A DNA stretch of 64,000 nt, from assembly GCA_947494035.1 (NCBI GenBank), contig CANLTN010000005.1, positions 1-64,000 of the forward strand, read 5' to 3'. This document shows positions 8,729-17,137 of the stretch, piece after piece (the first letter of the stretch is position 1; each line of letters begins with the position of its first letter). Origin of the DNA: Pseudovibrio sp947494035 (GTDB taxonomy: Bacteria > Pseudomonadota > Alphaproteobacteria > Rhizobiales > Stappiaceae). The notes below the pieces were generated by a model that saw only the letters and a list, made by a program, of their open reading frames with translations, was not told the origin of the DNA and did no database searches. The position numbers and the translations under genes are program-made.

Positions 8729-10285
8729 ATGTTCGATAATCTGTCAGATCGCCTAGGCGGCATTCTAGATAAGCTCACGAAACGTGGTGCGCTTTCTGAA
8801 TCCGATGTTAGTGAAGCGCTTCGTGAAGTTCGCCGCGCACTCATTGAGGCTGATGTGGCATTGCCGATCGTGCGTTCTTTCACCGATAAGGTGAAGCATC
8901 GTGCTGTTGGTGCTGAGGTTGTTAAGTCCATTAAGCCGGGTCAGATGGTCGTCAAGATCGTTCATGACCAGCTGGTGGAGATGCTTGGTGAAGATTCCCA
9001 TCCGATTGACCTGAACGCTCCGGCTCCGGTTTGCATCATGATGGTTGGTCTGCAGGGTGCGGGTAAAACCACTGCAACAGGCAAGATTGCTCGTCGTTTG
9101 ACCCAGCGCGACAAGCGCAAAGTTTTGATGGCTTCTCTTGATACGCGCCGTCCGGCAGCGCAGGAGCAGCTGAGAGTTCTGGGTGAACAGAATGAAATTG
9201 ACACGCTTCCTATCATTGATGGACAGCAGCCAGTCGATATCGCAAAGCGCGCGCTGAATGCAGCGAAGCTTGGCGGTTACGATGTTGTCATGCTCGATAC
9301 TGCGGGCCGTGGTCACATTGACGAGCCTCTCATGTTGGAGATGGAGCAGATCAAAGCTGCTTCCAATCCGCACGAGGTTCTGCTTGTTGCCGATGCCCTG
9401 ACCGGTCAGGACGCTGTAAATCTGGCGAAGAGCTTTGATGAGCGCTGTTCCATCACAGGTATCATGCTCACTCGTATGGATGGTGACGGTCGCGGTGGTG
9501 CCGCTCTTTCCATGCGTGCTGTTACCGGCAAGCCGATCAAGCTGATTGGTACCGGTGAAAAATCTGAGGACCTTGAAGACTTCCATCCAAAGCGTATTGC
9601 TGATCGCATTCTTGGTATGGGCGACATTGTCTCGCTTGTTGAAAAGGCTGCTGAAGCGATTGATGCGGAACAAGCCGCAGAGATGGCTCGGAAGATGCAG
9701 AAGGGTCATTTTGACCTGAATGATCTTTCTGAACAGCTGAAGCAGATGGAAAAGATGGGCGGAATGTCCGGCATGATGGGCATGCTTCCAGGTGTTGGCA
9801 AGATGAAGAAGCAGCTTGCTGCAGCCAACCTTGATGAAAACATGTTCAAGCGCCAGATGGCAATCATCTCCTCTATGACCAAGCAGGAGCGTGCAAAGCC
9901 TGACCTGCTGAAAGCAAGCCGTAAAAAGCGTATTGCTGCCGGTTCTGGCGTACAGGTTGCTGAAGTTAATAAGCTTTTGAAAATGCACCGCCAGATGGCC
10001 GATATGATGAAGGCTATGGGTAAGGGCAAAGGCAAGGGCATGCTCGGCAAAATGATGGGTGCTATGGGTGGCGGTATGCCAGGCATGGGCGGCAGAATGC
10101 CGAACATTGACCCGAAAGCGCTTGAGCAGATGGCCAAGTCTGGTCAGTTGCCGGGCGGTATGGAACTGCCAAAAGGATTACCGGGTGGTGGGCTTCCCGG
10201 AGGATTGCCAGGAGCTGGCGGCCCTAAATTGCCCGGTCTTGGTGGCGCACCTGGTTTGCCAGGGCTCGGCAAGGGGAAAAAGTAA
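8729..10285 (+). CDS. ffh: Signal recognition particle GTPase Ffh (SRP54)
   Basis: With 4.5S RNA it binds signal sequences of nascent membrane and secreted proteins and docks with FtsY. The 518-aa product shows the N domain, the G domain with P-loop GLQGAGKTTATGK (about residue 108), VMLDTAGR, LTRMDGDGRGGAALS and the KLIGTGEK motif. The methionine-rich M domain follows. The last 80 or so residues are an unusually long low-complexity tail rich in Gly, Met, Pro and Lys (GMPGMGG, GLPGG repeats). It starts at ATG 8729 after AAAGGAACGAC. It leads an operon continuing with chorismate mutase, rpsP and rimM. Confidence 0.97.
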   Translation: MFDNLSDRLGGILDKLTKRGALSESDVSEALREVRRALIEADVALPIVRSFTDKVKHRAVGAEVVKSIKPGQMVVKIVHDQLVEMLGEDSHPIDLNAPAPVCIMMVGLQGAGKTTATGKIARRLTQRDKRKVLMASLDTRRPAAQEQLRVLGEQNEIDTLPIIDGQQPVDIAKRALNAAKLGGYDVVMLDTAGRGHIDEPLMLEMEQIKAASNPHEVLLVADALTGQDAVNLAKSFDERCSITGIMLTRMDGDGRGGAALSMRAVTGKPIKLIGTGEKSEDLEDFHPKRIADRILGMGDIVSLVEKAAEAIDAEQAAEMARKMQKGHFDLNDLSEQLKQMEKMGGMSGMMGMLPGVGKMKKQLAAANLDENMFKRQMAIISSMTKQERAKPDLLKASRKKRIAAGSGVQVAEVNKLLKMHRQMADMMKAMGKGKGKGMLGKMMGAMGGGMPGMGGRMPNIDPKALEQMAKSGQLPGGMELPKGLPGGGLPGGLPGAGGPKLPGLGGAPGLPGLGKGKK

Positions 10286-10603
10286 TTGAGCGAGATCGAC
10301 AAAACAGAAGAAGCCAAGAAACTTCTTGGTGGACTTCGTTCCAGCATCGACAACATCGACGCTGCTTTGGTGCATATGTTGGCGGAACGATTTCGCTGCA
10401 CACAGGCTGTTGGGGAGCTTAAGGCGACCCATGGTCTTCCTCCGGCTGACCCGGCCCGTGAAAAACTTCAGATTGAGCGTCTGCGTCGTCTAGCGCACGA
10501 AGCCAATCTTGATCCTGACTTTGCCGAAAAATTCCTGAACTTCATCGTGAAGGAAGTCATTCGGCATCATGAAGCTATTGCTGCTGAACACAGCACAGAC
10601 TGA
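10286..10603 (+). CDS. Chorismate mutase (AroQ-type, monofunctional)
   Basis: Converts chorismate to prephenate in phenylalanine and tyrosine synthesis. The 105-aa all-helical protein carries the AroQ pattern: Arg in LGGLRSSIDNIDAALVHMLAER, the K of VGELKA, and the C-terminal helix FLNFIVKEVIRHHE. The only start that gives the whole first helix is TTG 10286, immediately adjacent to the ffh TAA, so translation is probably coupled to ffh. This gene lies between ffh and rpsP in many alphaproteobacteria, which supports the call. The length and a separate gene argue against a fusion with prephenate dehydratase. Confidence 0.88.
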   Translation: MSEIDKTEEAKKLLGGLRSSIDNIDAALVHMLAERFRCTQAVGELKATHGLPPADPAREKLQIERLRRLAHEANLDPDFAEKFLNFIVKEVIRHHEAIAAEHSTD

Positions 10604-10623
10604 ATACCTAGGAGTAACAAACA

Positions 10624-11019
10624 ATGGCTACAAAAATTCGCCTGGCACGCGGTGGTGCTAAAAAGCGTCCTTTCTACCGTATCGTTATTGCAGACGTTCG
10701 TTCCCCACGTGACGGCCGTTTCATTGAAGTTGTAGGTCGCTACAACCCAATGCTGCCTAAAGACGCTGAAAACCGCGTTGAGCTGAACGAAGAGCGCATC
10801 CAGCATTGGCTCGGTCACGGCGCAAAACCAACCGACCGCGTACACCGCTTCCTCGATGCAGCTGGCCTGCTGAAGCGTGATGCACGCAACAACCCGAACA
10901 AAGCAAAGCTTGGCAAGAAAGCTCAGGAGCGTCTTGACGAGAAGCTTGCTGCTGAAGCTGAAGCAAAAGCTGCTGCTGAAGAAGCGGCTGCAGAAGCAAC
11001 TGAAGCTGCTTCCGAGTAA
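10624..11019 (+). CDS. rpsP: 30S ribosomal protein S16
   Basis: Small-subunit ribosomal protein. The N-terminal 80 residues are the conserved S16 domain (KIRLARGGAKKRPFYRIV, DGRFIEVVGRYNP, WLGHGAKPTDRV). The C-terminus is an Ala/Glu/Lys-rich extension of about 35 residues (to 131 aa in total), usual in alphaproteobacteria. Start ATG 10624 follows TAGGAG. It sits 20 bp after chorismate mutase and 35 bp before rimM in one transcription unit. Confidence 0.97.
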   Translation: MATKIRLARGGAKKRPFYRIVIADVRSPRDGRFIEVVGRYNPMLPKDAENRVELNEERIQHWLGHGAKPTDRVHRFLDAAGLLKRDARNNPNKAKLGKKAQERLDEKLAAEAEAKAAAEEAAAEATEAASE

Positions 11020-11054
11020 TACAAGCGACCTGATCTGAGAAGGAGATGCCGGTA

Positions 11055-11600
11055 ATGGCAAACAAGCCTGAAGACCGCATTCTAATGGCTCAGATCGGGG
11101 CTGCTCACGGAATACGTGGAGAAGTGCGGGTCAAGCCATTTGGTGATGACCCGCTTTCTTTTGGCGAATACGGCAAGCTGGAAAGCGAAGACGGTAGTCG
11201 CAAATTCAAAGTGAAGCGGGCACGCGTGCAGAAAAACGTGGTGGTGACCAAGTTTGAAGGCGTGAATGACCGTAATGAAGCTGAAACGCTGAATGGCGTG
11301 AAGCTTTACATTCCTCGCGAGCGTCTTCCAGAAACGGAAGATGAGGATGAATTCTACCACTCTGACCTCATCGGCCTGAAGGCGATTGATGAGAACAAAG
11401 AGCAGATTGGTACAGTTCTCGCTCTGTTAGACTTTGGAGCTGGCGATCTTATCGAAATCGCTCCCAAGTCCGGGAGAACTCTGATGTTCCCGTTTACGAA
11501 GGCTGTTGTTCCAGTCGTCAATCTCAAGGAAGGTTTTGTGGAGGTTCACGCCCCTGAAGGCTTTTATGAGGAAGGCGAGAAGGAACCTGATGACGGCTAG
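11055..11600 (+). CDS. rimM: Ribosome maturation factor RimM
   Basis: Binds S19 and assists assembly of the 30S head domain. The 181-aa product has the N-terminal RimM barrel (MAQIGAAHGIRGEVRVKPFGDDP) and the C-terminal PRC-barrel (YHSDLIGLKAID, GAGDLIEI, LMFPFTKAVVPVV). An in-frame ATG at 11046 lies inside the Shine-Dalgarno region; ATG 11055 is 9 bp after AGGAG (11041-11045) and is preferred. It follows rpsP. Unlike many genomes, rimM and trmD are separated here by 445 bp. Confidence 0.95.
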   Translation: MANKPEDRILMAQIGAAHGIRGEVRVKPFGDDPLSFGEYGKLESEDGSRKFKVKRARVQKNVVVTKFEGVNDRNEAETLNGVKLYIPRERLPETEDEDEFYHSDLIGLKAIDENKEQIGTVLALLDFGAGDLIEIAPKSGRTLMFPFTKAVVPVVNLKEGFVEVHAPEGFYEEGEKEPDDG

Positions 11601-11698
11601 CAGAGCAATAAATTGCTTGCCGAGAAGCTTATAGTTGACGCTATGTCGACGTTTCAGCATGCTATCCAGATGGCTATTTTGTGTTTTTGGATTAGTTA

Positions 11699-11908
11699 AT
11701 GCTCACTATATTAGCGATGTTCCCTTTTTTCGGCGCTTTCTTTTTTATGGGAATGAGTGGCGTTTTTTTTTATACGTCTTATCTCAGCAAAAAGCAGAGA
11801 AGAGTTTATGTTCCTTCTTCGAACTGCAGTTCGTATGTGGCTTTATGGGCTAGCAATCATAGTGGGTTGCGCAGGGGCTGTATTCTTGTTCGCAGGTGGT
11901 ACTGGTGA
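11699..11908 (+). CDS. Possible small hydrophobic protein (uncertain)
   Basis: A 69-codon frame whose first 30 residues are strongly hydrophobic and Phe/Met-rich (ILAMFPFFGAFFFMGMSGVFF), followed by a basic SKKQRR stretch, as in a single-span inner-membrane protein. The second half looks random and overlaps the next candidate in another frame. No good ribosome-binding site precedes it. It may be real, may be an older gene with a frameshift into the 11808 frame, or may be chance in an AT-rich spacer. Confidence 0.25.
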   Translation: MLTILAMFPFFGAFFFMGMSGVFFYTSYLSKKQRRVYVPSSNCSSYVALWASNHSGLRRGCILVRRWYW

Positions 11909-11921
11909 GCTTAGCTATTAG
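11808..11921 (+). CDS. Possible 37-aa membrane protein (uncertain)
   Basis: ATG 11808 opens a 37-residue frame with a basic start (MFLLRTAVRMW) and one hydrophobic helix (LAIIVGCAGAVFLFAGG), resembling small single-span membrane proteins. A purine-rich GAGAAGAG lies just upstream. It overlaps the 3' half of the 11699 frame. It is too short for confident prediction; conservation would decide. Confidence 0.3.
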   Translation: MFLLRTAVRMWLYGLAIIVGCAGAVFLFAGGTGELSY

Positions 11922-12045
11922 AGAGCAGAGGTGTTTCCGCTGATTCATGAGCGAGCATTGCAACGCAATCTTGCTTATAGCTTTTGTTCCGAGGTGATCT
12001 GCGTTATTGCAACCTCAACAAAATTACCAGTAAAGCAGGACTACC

Positions 12046-12750
12046 ATGAGCTTTCGCGCCTCCATTTTGACTCTGTACCCTGAGATGTTTCCGGGAAATC
12101 TTGGAATGAGTATGTCTGGTCGGGCAATGGAACGCGGGGATTGGTCTCTTACCGCAAAGAATATTCGTGATTATGCCACTGATAAGCATCGCTCGGTTGA
12201 TGATACGCCGGCTGGCGGTGGTGCAGGCATGGTGCTGCGGCCTGACATTCTTGGCAAAGCGATTGATGATGTGACGGAAGAGGGTGACACACGCCCACGG
12301 TTGCTTATGAGCCCGCGCGGAAAGCCGTTTACGCAGGCGAAGGCGCGGGAACTGGCAGATGGTCCGGGCGTCATCATTGTTTGCGGTCGTTTTGAAGGTG
12401 TAGATGAGCGCGTGATTGAAGCTCGCGCGCTGGAAGAGGTTTCCATTGGGGACTACATTCTGTCTGGTGGCGAGGTTGCTGCGCATGTGGTTTTGGACAG
12501 TATTGTCCGCCTAATTCCAGGTGTAATGGGCAACAAGGAAAGTGGAGAGGCCGAGAGCTTCGAGAATGGCCTCTTAGAGCACCCGCATTACACGAGACCG
12601 GTAGACTTTGAAGGTCGAGATATTCCTGCTGTTCTTAAAAGTGGCAATCATAAGCTTATTGATCAGTGGCGTTTGGAGATGTCTGAGAAGATTACTGAAG
12701 AACGTCGTCCAGACCTTTGGCAGGAATACTTAAAGGATAACCGTGGATAA
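12046..12750 (+). CDS. trmD: tRNA (guanine-N1-)-methyltransferase TrmD
   Basis: Methylates G37 of tRNAs reading CNN codons, preventing +1 frameshifting. The SPOUT fold signatures are present in the 234-aa product: ILTLYPEMFPG, the AGGGAGMVLRPDI loop, LLMSPRGKPFTQ, the SAM-binding ICGRFEGVDERV region (VCGRFEGVDERV here) and SIGDYILSGGEVA. Start ATG 12046 follows a GCAGGA. It lies between rimM and rplS as in most bacteria, although the gaps on both sides (445 and 201 bp) suggest separate promoters. Confidence 0.97.
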   Translation: MSFRASILTLYPEMFPGNLGMSMSGRAMERGDWSLTAKNIRDYATDKHRSVDDTPAGGGAGMVLRPDILGKAIDDVTEEGDTRPRLLMSPRGKPFTQAKARELADGPGVIIVCGRFEGVDERVIEARALEEVSIGDYILSGGEVAAHVVLDSIVRLIPGVMGNKESGEAESFENGLLEHPHYTRPVDFEGRDIPAVLKSGNHKLIDQWRLEMSEKITEERRPDLWQEYLKDNRG

Positions 12751-12951
12751 TTTGTTTTCTACAATTTTTTCATGACAAATCTTGAAAAATCAGCTAAACC
12801 CGCGCCGACCGGAGTGGATTCTGTCTGGCGTTTGACGTTAGGCTTTTAGTTCCACTCCACTTCCCGGCATATTGCCAAGGTTTGGTGAATACGTCCCGGT
12901 GGCTGGACCATTTGGGACGCTCTGACCAAGATTATAATGGAAGAAACTGCC

Positions 12952-13413
12952 ATGAATATCATTGAGCAGCTCAACGCCGAAGAAATGGCGCGCATCGAAG
13001 AGAAGCGTAAGCTTCCTGAGTTCTCCCCAGGTGATACCGTACGTGTTCTCGTACGCGTTACTGAAGGTACTCGTACTCGTGTGCAGGCCTATGAAGGCGT
13101 ATGCATCGCACGCTCCGGCGGCGGCATCAACGAAAGCTTCACCGTTCGTAAGATCTCTTACGGCGAAGGTGTAGAGCGCGTATTCCCAGTTTACAGCCCA
13201 ATGGTTGAAGGTCTGGAGATTGTACGCCGCGGTAAAGTACGCCGTGCGAAACTCTACTACCTGCGTGAGCGTCGCGGTAAGTCCGCACGTATCGTTGAAG
13301 CTACCAACGTACGCGCAAAGCGCCTTAACGACGAAGCTCGCGCTTCTGTGGCTGCTGCAAAAGCTGCTGCTGCTGCTGAAAAGGCTGCTGAAGCTAAAGG
13401 TTCTGCAGAGTAA
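12952..13413 (+). CDS. rplS: 50S ribosomal protein L19
   Basis: Large-subunit protein at the subunit interface. The conserved domain covers the first 115 residues of the 153-aa product (FSPGDTVRVLVRVTEGTR, AYEGVCIARSGGGINESFTVRKI, RRGKVRRAKLYYLRER). The C-terminus is an Ala/Lys-rich tail. The frame also has an ATG at 12937, but MNIIEQLNAEE at 12952 is the family start and is preceded by GGAAG. A 201-bp leader separates it from trmD, and a strong terminator follows. Confidence 0.97.
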   Translation: MNIIEQLNAEEMARIEEKRKLPEFSPGDTVRVLVRVTEGTRTRVQAYEGVCIARSGGGINESFTVRKISYGEGVERVFPVYSPMVEGLEIVRRGKVRRAKLYYLRERRGKSARIVEATNVRAKRLNDEARASVAAAKAAAAAEKAAEAKGSAE

Positions 13414-13441
13414 TATTTACTCTCAAGCCTTTTTGGTTTCC

Positions 13442-13473
13442 AAAACCCCGCTGAGTAATCGGCGGGGTTTTTT
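13442..13473 (+). terminator. Rho-independent terminator of rplS
   Basis: A perfect stem AAAACCCCGC/GCGGGGTTTT (13442-13451 with 13462-13471) has a 10-nt loop and a T-run, 28 bp after the rplS stop. Confidence 0.9.
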
Positions 13474-13602
13474 GTGTTCTGAGAGCACCTTGTTTCCCAG
13501 CATAAGTCTTGAGATTGGGTAGGGATACTATCAACATATTTGCTGTAGGATGCTGTGCGACGAGGTAGGCAGATAGTTAACGAATAGGAGTTGTGAGTAG
13601 GA

Positions 13603-14463
13603 ATGGTGATCGCATTTATCATCGTTTTTGTCGGAGGACTGGGCTTCTATGCTGTGTTTATCGAGCCGCTGCTCTCTCCAAAAGTGACGCGACACAAGGT
13701 TGTTGTGTCTCCTGACGCTCTTGGACAGCAACCCGTTCGTATTGCTGTTTTGACGGACCTGCACGCGTGCTGGCCTTGGATGCGGCCAAAGCGAATAAGC
13801 GGTATTGTGGACCGTGTGAATGGGCTGGAGGCGGATATTGTTGCTCTTCTTGGTGATTATCACACCGCCATGCACCCTCCATTTGCAAAACCATTGGCAA
13901 CTGCCTCGCACTGGGCGCAGCCAATGGAGCGACTGAACGCTCCTCTGGGTGCCTTTGGAGTGCTTGGAAATCATGACTGGCTTGAGGGCGGTGAGGATGC
14001 CAGAGACGCTCTGGAAGCTCATGGGGTGACTATTCTGGAGAATAGAGCCCTGCGGGTCTCAACACGTGGGAATTCCCATATCTGGCTGATAGGGCTAGGG
14101 GATCAATATGGAGAGGCCTGTCAGATTCACGGAACCGGGCGGCGTGATGATCTTGAGGCTGCCTTAAGTCAGGTTGAGGATGACAAGGCGCCACGCATCT
14201 TGTTGGCGCATGAGCCGGACATCTTCCCCGAAGCGCAAGAATTCGTAGATCTAACGGTTAGCGGGCATACGCATGGGGGGCAGGTTCGTCTGCCTTTTGT
14301 CGGCGCATTGACCATTCCATCGCAACTTGGCCGGAAGTATGCGAAGGGCGCATTTGAGGAAAATGGAAGCAATCTCATTGTCGGGAGCGGGCTGGGGTGC
14401 TCGGGACTTCCAATTCGGTTTCTTTGCAGACCAGAACTTTTGCTAGTTGAAATATACGCTTAG
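13603..14463 (+). CDS. Metallophosphoesterase, YkuE-like, membrane-anchored
   Basis: Calcineurin-like phosphoesterase of unknown substrate; relatives include lipid-A/UDP-diacylglucosamine and nucleotide phosphoesterases. The 286-aa product has an N-terminal hydrophobic anchor (residues 1-20). The five metal-binding blocks are all present: LTDLHACW (D-x-H), LLGDYHT (GD), LGNHDW (GNHD), LLAHEPD and VSGHTHGGQ (GHxH). The nearest relatives by motif are inner-membrane YkuE-type proteins acting in the periplasm. It is monocistronic between the rplS terminator and leuC. Confidence 0.88.
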   Translation: MVIAFIIVFVGGLGFYAVFIEPLLSPKVTRHKVVVSPDALGQQPVRIAVLTDLHACWPWMRPKRISGIVDRVNGLEADIVALLGDYHTAMHPPFAKPLATASHWAQPMERLNAPLGAFGVLGNHDWLEGGEDARDALEAHGVTILENRALRVSTRGNSHIWLIGLGDQYGEACQIHGTGRRDDLEAALSQVEDDKAPRILLAHEPDIFPEAQEFVDLTVSGHTHGGQVRLPFVGALTIPSQLGRKYAKGAFEENGSNLIVGSGLGCSGLPIRFLCRPELLLVEIYA

Positions 14464-14767
14464 ATCACAAAACATTGATCAGGGCGGGCCGCCTCGTTGT
14501 TCCAATTGAATTTCATATGATTACACCCTGCTCTTGAGAGAATCTCAATGCAAATAAGCTTGATATTTTTGCGATCCGGGAGGATTAATAGGGCCAGTAT
14601 AGCGGAGTTTGCTGTTTCAGATTCTCCGTGTTTTGAAGATTTATGCGGCCGCAGAGAGCTGCAGGTAATAAGTGAATGATCCTGTTCTTCCGGATCTTGA
14701 GCGCTTGGTAGGTGCGATCAGAACCGGGTTGGAGACTAGGATCAGTCGTTTCCAGGAGACAAGCGCA
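14464..14767 (+). promoter_or_regulatory. leuC upstream region
   Basis: This stretch of about 300 bp carries no convincing gene. It includes an exact inverted repeat TTGAGA-GAA-TCTCAA (14534-14548) that could be an operator, and the leuC Shine-Dalgarno AGGAG (14754-14758). I see neither a leucine-rich leader peptide nor a terminator/antiterminator pair, so leucine attenuation is not supported. Confidence 0.4.
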
Positions 14768-16174
14768 ATGTCGCAGGCCAAAACTCTTTACGATAAGATC
14801 TGGGACCACCACGTGGTCAGCACGCAAGAAGACGGTACTTGCCTGCTTTACATTGACCGCCACCTGGTACACGAAGTTACAAGCCCGCAGGCGTTTGAAG
14901 GTCTGCGTATGGCTGGCCGTCAGGTTCGTCACCCAAAGCGTACACTGGCTGTTGTTGACCATAACGTTCCAACAACTGACCGCTCCAAAGGGATTGATGA
15001 TCCTGAAAGCGCGCTGCAGGTTGATACCTTGGCGAAGAATGCCGCCGAGTTTGGTGTTGAGTACTACTCCGAGCTGGATCAGCGTCAGGGCGTCGTGCAC
15101 ATTATTGGTCCGGAACAAGGCTTCACTCTGCCAGGCATGACCATCGTTTGTGGTGACAGTCATACATCCACTCATGGTGCATTTGGTTCCCTTGCGCACG
15201 GTATTGGTACTTCTGAAGTTGAGCACGTTCTGGCAACCCAGACGCTGATCCAGAAGAAAGCCAAGAACCTGCGTGTGACCGTGAATGGCAAGCTGCCAAC
15301 AGGGGTAACCGCGAAGGACATTGTTCTGGCTATCATCGGCGAGCTGGGTACTGCTGGCGGTACGGGTTATGTTATTGAATATGCTGGCGAAGCAATCCGT
15401 GATTTGAGCATGGAAGGTCGTATGACCGTTTGTAACATGTCCATTGAAGCAGGTGCTCGTGCTGGTTTGATTGCTCCGGATGAGAAGACCTTTGAATACC
15501 TGAAGGGCCGTCCGAAATCTCCAAAGGGTGCAGCGTGGGAACAGGCTCAGGCTTTCTGGAAAACGCTGTTCACTGACGAAGATGCAAAGTTTGATAAAGA
15601 GATCGTTTTGGATGCAGCTAACCTGCCTCCAATCGTGACCTGGGGATCTTCTCCGGAAGATGTTGTGTCTGTGACCGGTGTGGTTCCAGACCCAGCCGAG
15701 ATTGAGGATGAGACCCGCCGTGCATCGAAAGAGCGTGCTCTGGAATACATGGATGTTAAAGCAGGCCAGAAAATCACAGACATCAAGATTGATCGTGTGT
15801 TCGTTGGGTCTTGCACCAATGGCCGGATCGAGGATCTGCGTGAAGCAGCTGCTGTTGTGAAGGGCAAGAAGATTGCTGACACTGTGAGCGCGATGATCGT
15901 ACCGGGTTCAGGTCTGGTGAAGGCGCAGGCTGAAGCTGAAGGTCTGGACGAGATCTTCAAGAGCGCTGGTTTTGAATGGCGTGAGCCGGGTTGTTCCATG
16001 TGTCTTGCAATGAATGCTGACAAACTGAAGCCGGGTGAGCGTTGTGCTTCGACTTCCAACCGTAACTTTGAGGGCCGTCAGGGCTTCAAAGGCCGTACGC
16101 ACCTTGTTTCTCCAGGCATGGCAGCAGCTGCTGCGATTGCCGGACATTTTGTTGACGTGCGCGACTGGAAATAA
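14768..16174 (+). CDS. leuC: 3-isopropylmalate dehydratase large subunit
   Basis: With LeuD it isomerises 2- to 3-isopropylmalate in leucine synthesis, using a [4Fe-4S] cluster. The 468-aa length is standard. Signatures are KTLYDKIWDHHVV, IVCGDSHTSTHGAFG, VFVGSCTNGRIEDLR and the cluster cysteines in the GCSMCLAMN segment. The frame opens upstream at a GTG at 14672, but ATG 14768 gives the canonical N-terminus and is 9 bp after AGGAG. Neither leuD nor leuB is within reach, so the pathway is split in this genome. A terminator follows. Confidence 0.97.
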   Translation: MSQAKTLYDKIWDHHVVSTQEDGTCLLYIDRHLVHEVTSPQAFEGLRMAGRQVRHPKRTLAVVDHNVPTTDRSKGIDDPESALQVDTLAKNAAEFGVEYYSELDQRQGVVHIIGPEQGFTLPGMTIVCGDSHTSTHGAFGSLAHGIGTSEVEHVLATQTLIQKKAKNLRVTVNGKLPTGVTAKDIVLAIIGELGTAGGTGYVIEYAGEAIRDLSMEGRMTVCNMSIEAGARAGLIAPDEKTFEYLKGRPKSPKGAAWEQAQAFWKTLFTDEDAKFDKEIVLDAANLPPIVTWGSSPEDVVSVTGVVPDPAEIEDETRRASKERALEYMDVKAGQKITDIKIDRVFVGSCTNGRIEDLREAAAVVKGKKIADTVSAMIVPGSGLVKAQAEAEGLDEIFKSAGFEWREPGCSMCLAMNADKLKPGERCASTSNRNFEGRQGFKGRTHLVSPGMAAAAAIAGHFVDVRDWK

Positions 16175-16198
16175 TCTCAGGTAAAGATTTATAGAAAG

Positions 16199-16229
16199 GC
16201 GGGAGTAGGCGACTATTCCCGCTTTTTTT
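16199..16229 (+). terminator. Rho-independent terminator of leuC
   Basis: Stem GCGGGAGTAG/CTATTCCCGC (16199-16208 with 16213-16222, one mismatch), four-base loop and T7, 25 bp after the leuC stop. Confidence 0.88.
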
Positions 16230-16235
16230 ATTTTT

Positions 16236-16260
16236 ACACAATTGGTCTGTTGAATTGTGT
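16236..16260. promoter_or_regulatory. Inverted repeat, possible operator
   Basis: A perfect 8-bp inverted repeat ACACAATT-N9-AATTGTGT lies just after the leuC terminator and about 110 bp before the HNH gene. A perfect TTGACA at 16344-16349 lies nearer to that gene, without an obvious -10. A repressor site for the HNH gene is possible but not established. Confidence 0.3.
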
Positions 16261-16371
16261 ACGGTAGATCTAATCGCCTGATCTACTTCAGGTTTGTGTA
16301 TGTGTGCTTTACACCTGCTTTATTATCCTTCGCAGAAGTGCGCTTGACAGACTTCACATAGCTGTCATTTG

Positions 16372-17007
16372 ATGCCTACAATATCAATAACATCTCAAGA
16401 TGATTTCCGTTGGAACGCTCATGTTCTTCACGAGACTCGGGAGTATGTTGTGAACGCAGTTGTGTCAGAAGGCGCATTCCCGGCGCTTGTATTGAATGCA
16501 GATTACCGACCTCTGTCTTACTACCCCTTATCCCTGTGGGGGTGGCAGGATGCAGTTAAGGCTGTGTTTCTGGATCGGGTGAATATCGTTTCTGAATATG
16601 ATCAGGTTGTCAGAAGCCCGAGTTTAGAACTGCAGCTTCCCAGTGTAGTCGCTCTCAAATCCTTTGTAGAAACAGAGAGAAATCCGGCATTTACCCGGTT
16701 TAATGTTTTCCTGCGAGATCGGTTTCAATGTCAGTATTGCGGATCACAGGAGGATTTGACCTTCGATCATCTCATTCCGCGTAGCAAGGGTGGATTGACC
16801 ACATGGGACAACGTCATCACGGCGTGTTCTCCCTGTAATTTGCGCAAGGCGAACAAATCCTGGCAGGAAATGAATATGAGGCCGATGCAGATGCCGTTTA
16901 TTCCACGGGTGTGGGACCTGCATAACAATGGCCGCCTGTTCCCGCCCAACTACCTCCATGAGAGCTGGCTGGATTTCTTGTATTGGGACAGCGAATTGGA
17001 GCCATAA
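16372..17007 (+). CDS. HNH endonuclease family protein
   Basis: HNH nuclease-fold protein of unknown biological target. The 211-aa product shows the zinc and HNH motif: QCQYCG, then LTFDHLIPRSKGG (the DH of HNH), ITACSPCNLRKANKS. It also has the characteristic upstream region ALVLNADYRPLSYYPLSLWGWQDAVKAVFLDR and the C-terminal FPPNYLHESWLDFLYWDSELEP. A copy of this conserved form occurs in most alphaproteobacteria as a housekeeping-like gene without a partner methylase or toxin. ATG 16372 is the first start; no strong ribosome-binding site is visible, and GTG 16450 is an alternative that would drop a poorly conserved N-terminus. Confidence 0.88.
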   Translation: MPTISITSQDDFRWNAHVLHETREYVVNAVVSEGAFPALVLNADYRPLSYYPLSLWGWQDAVKAVFLDRVNIVSEYDQVVRSPSLELQLPSVVALKSFVETERNPAFTRFNVFLRDRFQCQYCGSQEDLTFDHLIPRSKGGLTTWDNVITACSPCNLRKANKSWQEMNMRPMQMPFIPRVWDLHNNGRLFPPNYLHESWLDFLYWDSELEP

Positions 17008-17137
17008 GCAGAAGTTAACGATCTGTTAGCCATTGGAATTAATATTTTCGGCAATATTGATCGATTAATACCTAAGATACTACCCATCATATTATGCTAG
17101 TAATACTTGCATTGGCGTCGATGGGTGGGGCATCACA

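Noticed and set aside
8765..9988. Minus-strand frame of about 400 codons opposite ffh
   Set aside because: Antisense shadow of ffh without a ribosome-binding site or recognisable domain.
14548..14679. Possible leucine leader peptide upstream of leuC
   Set aside because: The short frame contains only scattered Leu codons, no Leu run and no terminator/antiterminator pair.
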